NCBI RefSeq assembly: GCF_002746455.1
Contig: NZ_NWUW01000005.1
Location: 248,001 to 312,000 of the forward strand
Length of the DNA: 64,000 nucleotides
DNA from: Bacillus fungorum
Lineage (GTDB): Bacteria; Bacillota; Bacilli; Bacillales; Bacillaceae_G
Reading direction: 5' to 3'
The notes below the pieces were generated by a model. That model had not been told where the DNA came from. It ran no database searches and saw only the letters and a list, made by a program, of their open reading frames with translations. The translations under genes were made by a program, and so were the position numbers. This document shows positions 62,248-64,000 of the stretch, piece after piece; within the stretch, counting starts at the first letter, position 1, and every line of letters starts with the position of its first letter.

Positions 62248-62377
62248 TCAGTGGTGCATTTCCACTGATTATTAGTTGAACCAATCGGGCTTTTACGGGC
62301 AGTTAATCTTCCAACTTCATCCCTGTATTCGCTGGATTTTAAGGTGGAAGTTTTACTGCCCGTTAATGCGGGGTAAA
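62233..62377 (+). repeat. Structured 3' repeat element, copy C
   Basis: It begins AAAGTGAAACTGTAATC inside the last codons of the repeat protein; its TAA is the stop codon. First stem AATCAGTGG / CCACTGATT; long stem closed by GGGCAG / CTGCCC with inner CTTCCAACTT / AAGGTGGAAG; it ends GCGGGGTAAA. Confidence 0.75.
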
Positions 62378-62452
62378 TTTTTTATGAAAAAAGAAGATAA
62401 ATAATTGAACTATGTCGTATCTTTCGTGTGGGCAACCGGAAGGTACGTGCGA

Positions 62453-62487
62453 GGACCGATTTCTATAAGTAGAAATCGGTCCATTTT
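62453..62487 (+). terminator. Hairpin near the end of the minus-strand small gene
   Basis: GGACCGATTTCTA pairs with TAGAAATCGGTCC around TAAG, with ATTTTA on the plus side. It probably ends the secreted repeat protein transcript. Confidence 0.6.
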
Positions 62488-62713
62488 AATGATTCAATAA
62501 AATTCTTTTCATTGTTAGTATATATCCAAAGACGCAGTAGAAGATTGCAAAACCGATAAACACTTCCGTATATTGATATTTACCTAATACGTAGAAGGAA
62601 ACAGCTGGTATAATAGCTACCGCTAAAATGCTATAACCAGGATACTTGTGCCGATACATGATAGCGAATAGAACAGAAAGAAACGTAGCGATGATACAAA
62701 AAACAGCAATCAT
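62486..62713 (-). CDS. Small membrane protein, unknown
   Basis: A 75-residue protein with three hydrophobic stretches (residues 3-20, 28-44 and 50-70). ATG follows AGGAGGTGCACCAATA. No family is recognised. Confidence 0.6.
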   Translation of the reverse strand: MIAVFCIIATFLSVLFAIMYRHKYPGYSILAVAIIPAVSFYVLGKYQYTEVFIGFAIFYCVFGYILTMKRILLNH

Positions 62714-62826
62714 TATTGGTGCACCTCCTATATGGATTATACCATTTTTAGGGAATTAGAGAAGCGTTGTAAATTCTGTTATAATATAAGAAGAGAAATA
62801 TTTCGTATGTTATATAAAAAAATATA

Positions 62827-62854
62827 TTGATTTTTTCTAACAATTCAATATAAT
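62827..62854 (+). promoter_or_regulatory. SigmaA promoter of the permease T-box leader
   Basis: TTGATT and TATAAT are 16 bp apart, just upstream of the T-box leader. Confidence 0.65.
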
Positions 62855-62869
62855 GAACAATAACTACAA

Positions 62870-63137
62870 AATTCGACATCAAGAAGTGATGATGAGGACA
62901 TGATCAATTTTTTACGATTCTCAGAGAGGGAAGCCTTTGGCTGTGAGCTTCCTAATACGAAAAAATAGATTACCACCTCTGAACTGCAGCAGTGAACGAA
63001 CATCTAGTAATTGCTTGCCGGCAAAAACCGTTATTTAGACTTGAGAAATTGGTGAAGTGTGTTACTTTACGAATTGAAACAAGGGTGGAACCACGAATAC
63101 AACACTCGTCCCTTTTTTAGGGAGGAGTGTTTTTTTA
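62870..63137 (+). ncRNA. T-box leader, probably cysteine-specific
   Basis: The leader has AGAGAGGGAAGCC-type stem I sequence, a specifier region TGAACTGCAGCAG that reads TGC (Cys) in the same register as TAC in the tyrS leader, and T-box AAGGGTGGAACCACG. TGGA pairs with a UCCA tRNA end, as in tRNA-Cys. The terminator ACACTCGTCCCT / AGGGAGGAGTGT is followed by T7. Confidence 0.85.
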
Positions 63138-63180
63138 TTTCATTTTTGCATCACACTAGGATTGGAAGGAGGATACGCAG

Positions 63181-64000
63181 ATGCATCATGATGAGAAGAA
63201 CAAAATTGGTTTAACGGTAGCACTTTCTATCGTAGTAGGAACGATTATTGGGTCTGGTGTGTTTATGAAACCAGGGAGCGTATTAGATTACTCAGGGAGT
63301 TCTAATATGGCGATTCTTGCTTGGGTAATTGGTGGTCTGTTGACGTTAGCAAGTGGTTTAACAGTAGCTGAAATTGGAGCGCAAATCCCGAAAAATGGTG
63401 GGTTGTATACGTATTTAGAGGAGATTTACGGAAGTTTTTGGGGATATTTATCAGGCTGGATGCAAACGATTGTTTATGGGCCAGCTATTATTGGAACATT
63501 AGGGTTATACTTTAGTTCTTTAATGATTAATTTTTTCTATTTAGATAAAGTATGGAATTTACCAATCGCAATTGGAACAGTTGTGTTCCTTGGCGTTGTA
63601 AATAGTATGGGAACAAAATACGGAGGTATCGTCCAAACAATCACGACAATTGGGAAGATGATTCCAATCGTATTAATTGTTGTGTTAGGTTTTTGGAAAG
63701 GGAATAGCGATATCTTTAACGTAGTTGTGCCGATATCAGAAAATCAAAGCATCGGGATGGCAATTTTAGCAACGTTATTTGCTTATGACGGCTGGATTTT
63801 ACTTGCTTCGATTGGCGGGGAAATGAAGAATCCAACAAAGTTATTACCGAAAGCAATGACAGTTGGGATTTTAATTGTAACAGCTGCTTACGTATTAATT
63901 AACTTGGCATTATTAAATGTATTACCAGCAGCGGAAATTGTAGACCTTGGAGAAAATGCAACAGCGACAGCTGCGGGCATGCTACTTGGAGAATATGGCG
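63181..64000 (+). CDS. steT: APC-family amino acid exchanger, SteT-like (cut by window end)
   Basis: The first 273 codons are present; the gene runs past the window edge. The protein is close to B. subtilis SteT, the Ser/Thr exchanger of the LAT group: VGTIIGSGVFMKPGSVL near residues 19-35, GGLLTLASGLTVAEIGAQIPKNGGLYTYLEE near 56-86, GTKYGGIVQTITTIGK near 143-158, and LATLFAYDGWILLASIGGEMKNP near 196-218. ATG after AAGGAGG. The Cys T-box upstream suggests that cysteine or cystine is a substrate here. Confidence 0.9.
   Translation, partial: MHHDEKNKIGLTVALSIVVGTIIGSGVFMKPGSVLDYSGSSNMAILAWVIGGLLTLASGLTVAEIGAQIPKNGGLYTYLEEIYGSFWGYLSGWMQTIVYGPAIIGTLGLYFSSLMINFFYLDKVWNLPIAIGTVVFLGVVNSMGTKYGGIVQTITTIGKMIPIVLIVVLGFWKGNSDIFNVVVPISENQSIGMAILATLFAYDGWILLASIGGEMKNPTKLLPKAMTVGILIVTAAYVLINLALLNVLPAAEIVDLGENATATAAGMLLGEYG

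Overview
The window is low-GC Bacillus chromosome and looks like a member of the Bacillus cereus group (B. cereus, anthracis or thuringiensis). This rests on typical protein sequences (OxaA2/YidC2, MurB, NprB-type protease, SpeG), purine-rich Shine-Dalgarno sites with frequent TTG and GTG starts, IS231-like remnants, and interspersed repeats typical of this group. No tRNA, rRNA, CRISPR array or intact prophage was seen. Most of the DNA is ordinary chromosomal backbone; the accessory-looking patches lie around 46.9-50.0 kb and in several repeats.

Layout. 0-6.5 kb: a YxeA-like secreted protein, a divergent SDR/SGNH-hydrolase/TetR cluster, PsiE, SpeG, an interrupted small gene, and two fluoride channel genes behind a fluoride riboswitch. 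6.6-15 kb: an EEP phosphatase-like exported protein, an MCP, a SET protein, murB, T-box-controlled tyrS, and the ndh/DUF1641 pair. 15-20 kb: an HxlR regulator divergent from an MFS/aldo-keto reductase operon with a duplicated operator region, a thioester-domain surface protein and an NmrA-like reductase. 20-32 kb: three AGCS alanine/glycine symporters, two tandem NupC-type transporters, ferritin, MazG, LOG, and Dps with a perfect PerR box. 32-41 kb: a MarR/pirin pair with an MhqR-type operator, a secreted M4 protease, a MIP18-family factor, two MCPs, and a probable Fur-controlled small RNA. 41-46 kb: a methyltransferase, an EamA transporter behind an attenuator-like hairpin, a two-component system, an L,D-transpeptidase. 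47-49.9 kb: decayed IS1182-like and IS231-like elements and a PadR/DUF1700 operon with a truncated third gene. 50-57 kb: an XRE/DUF3169/M50 protease operon and an ABC transporter plus two-component operon. 58-64 kb: GNAT, YitT, a small membrane ORF directly in front of yidC2, a 49-residue-repeat secreted protein, and a T-box-controlled SteT-like permease that runs off the window.

The strongest new-looking signal is the 94-codon membrane ORF at 60076-60360. Its last codons and the yidC2 Shine-Dalgarno site form an almost perfect 15-step stem. This is the layout of the B. subtilis MifM arrest peptide, which senses membrane insertion capacity. Other leads are a structured element that overlaps the stop codons of three genes and shows covarying stems (24751, 26438 and 62233, with a truncated copy at 5182), a Fur-box promoter driving a transcript with no convincing ORF at 40410-40648, and a 27-bp perfect palindrome that gives two convergent broken transposases the same C-terminus.

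Regulation visible in the sequence links many genes to metals, redox and amino acids: a fluoride riboswitch, tyrosine and cysteine T-boxes, PerR, Fur, CcpA and MhqR-like sites.
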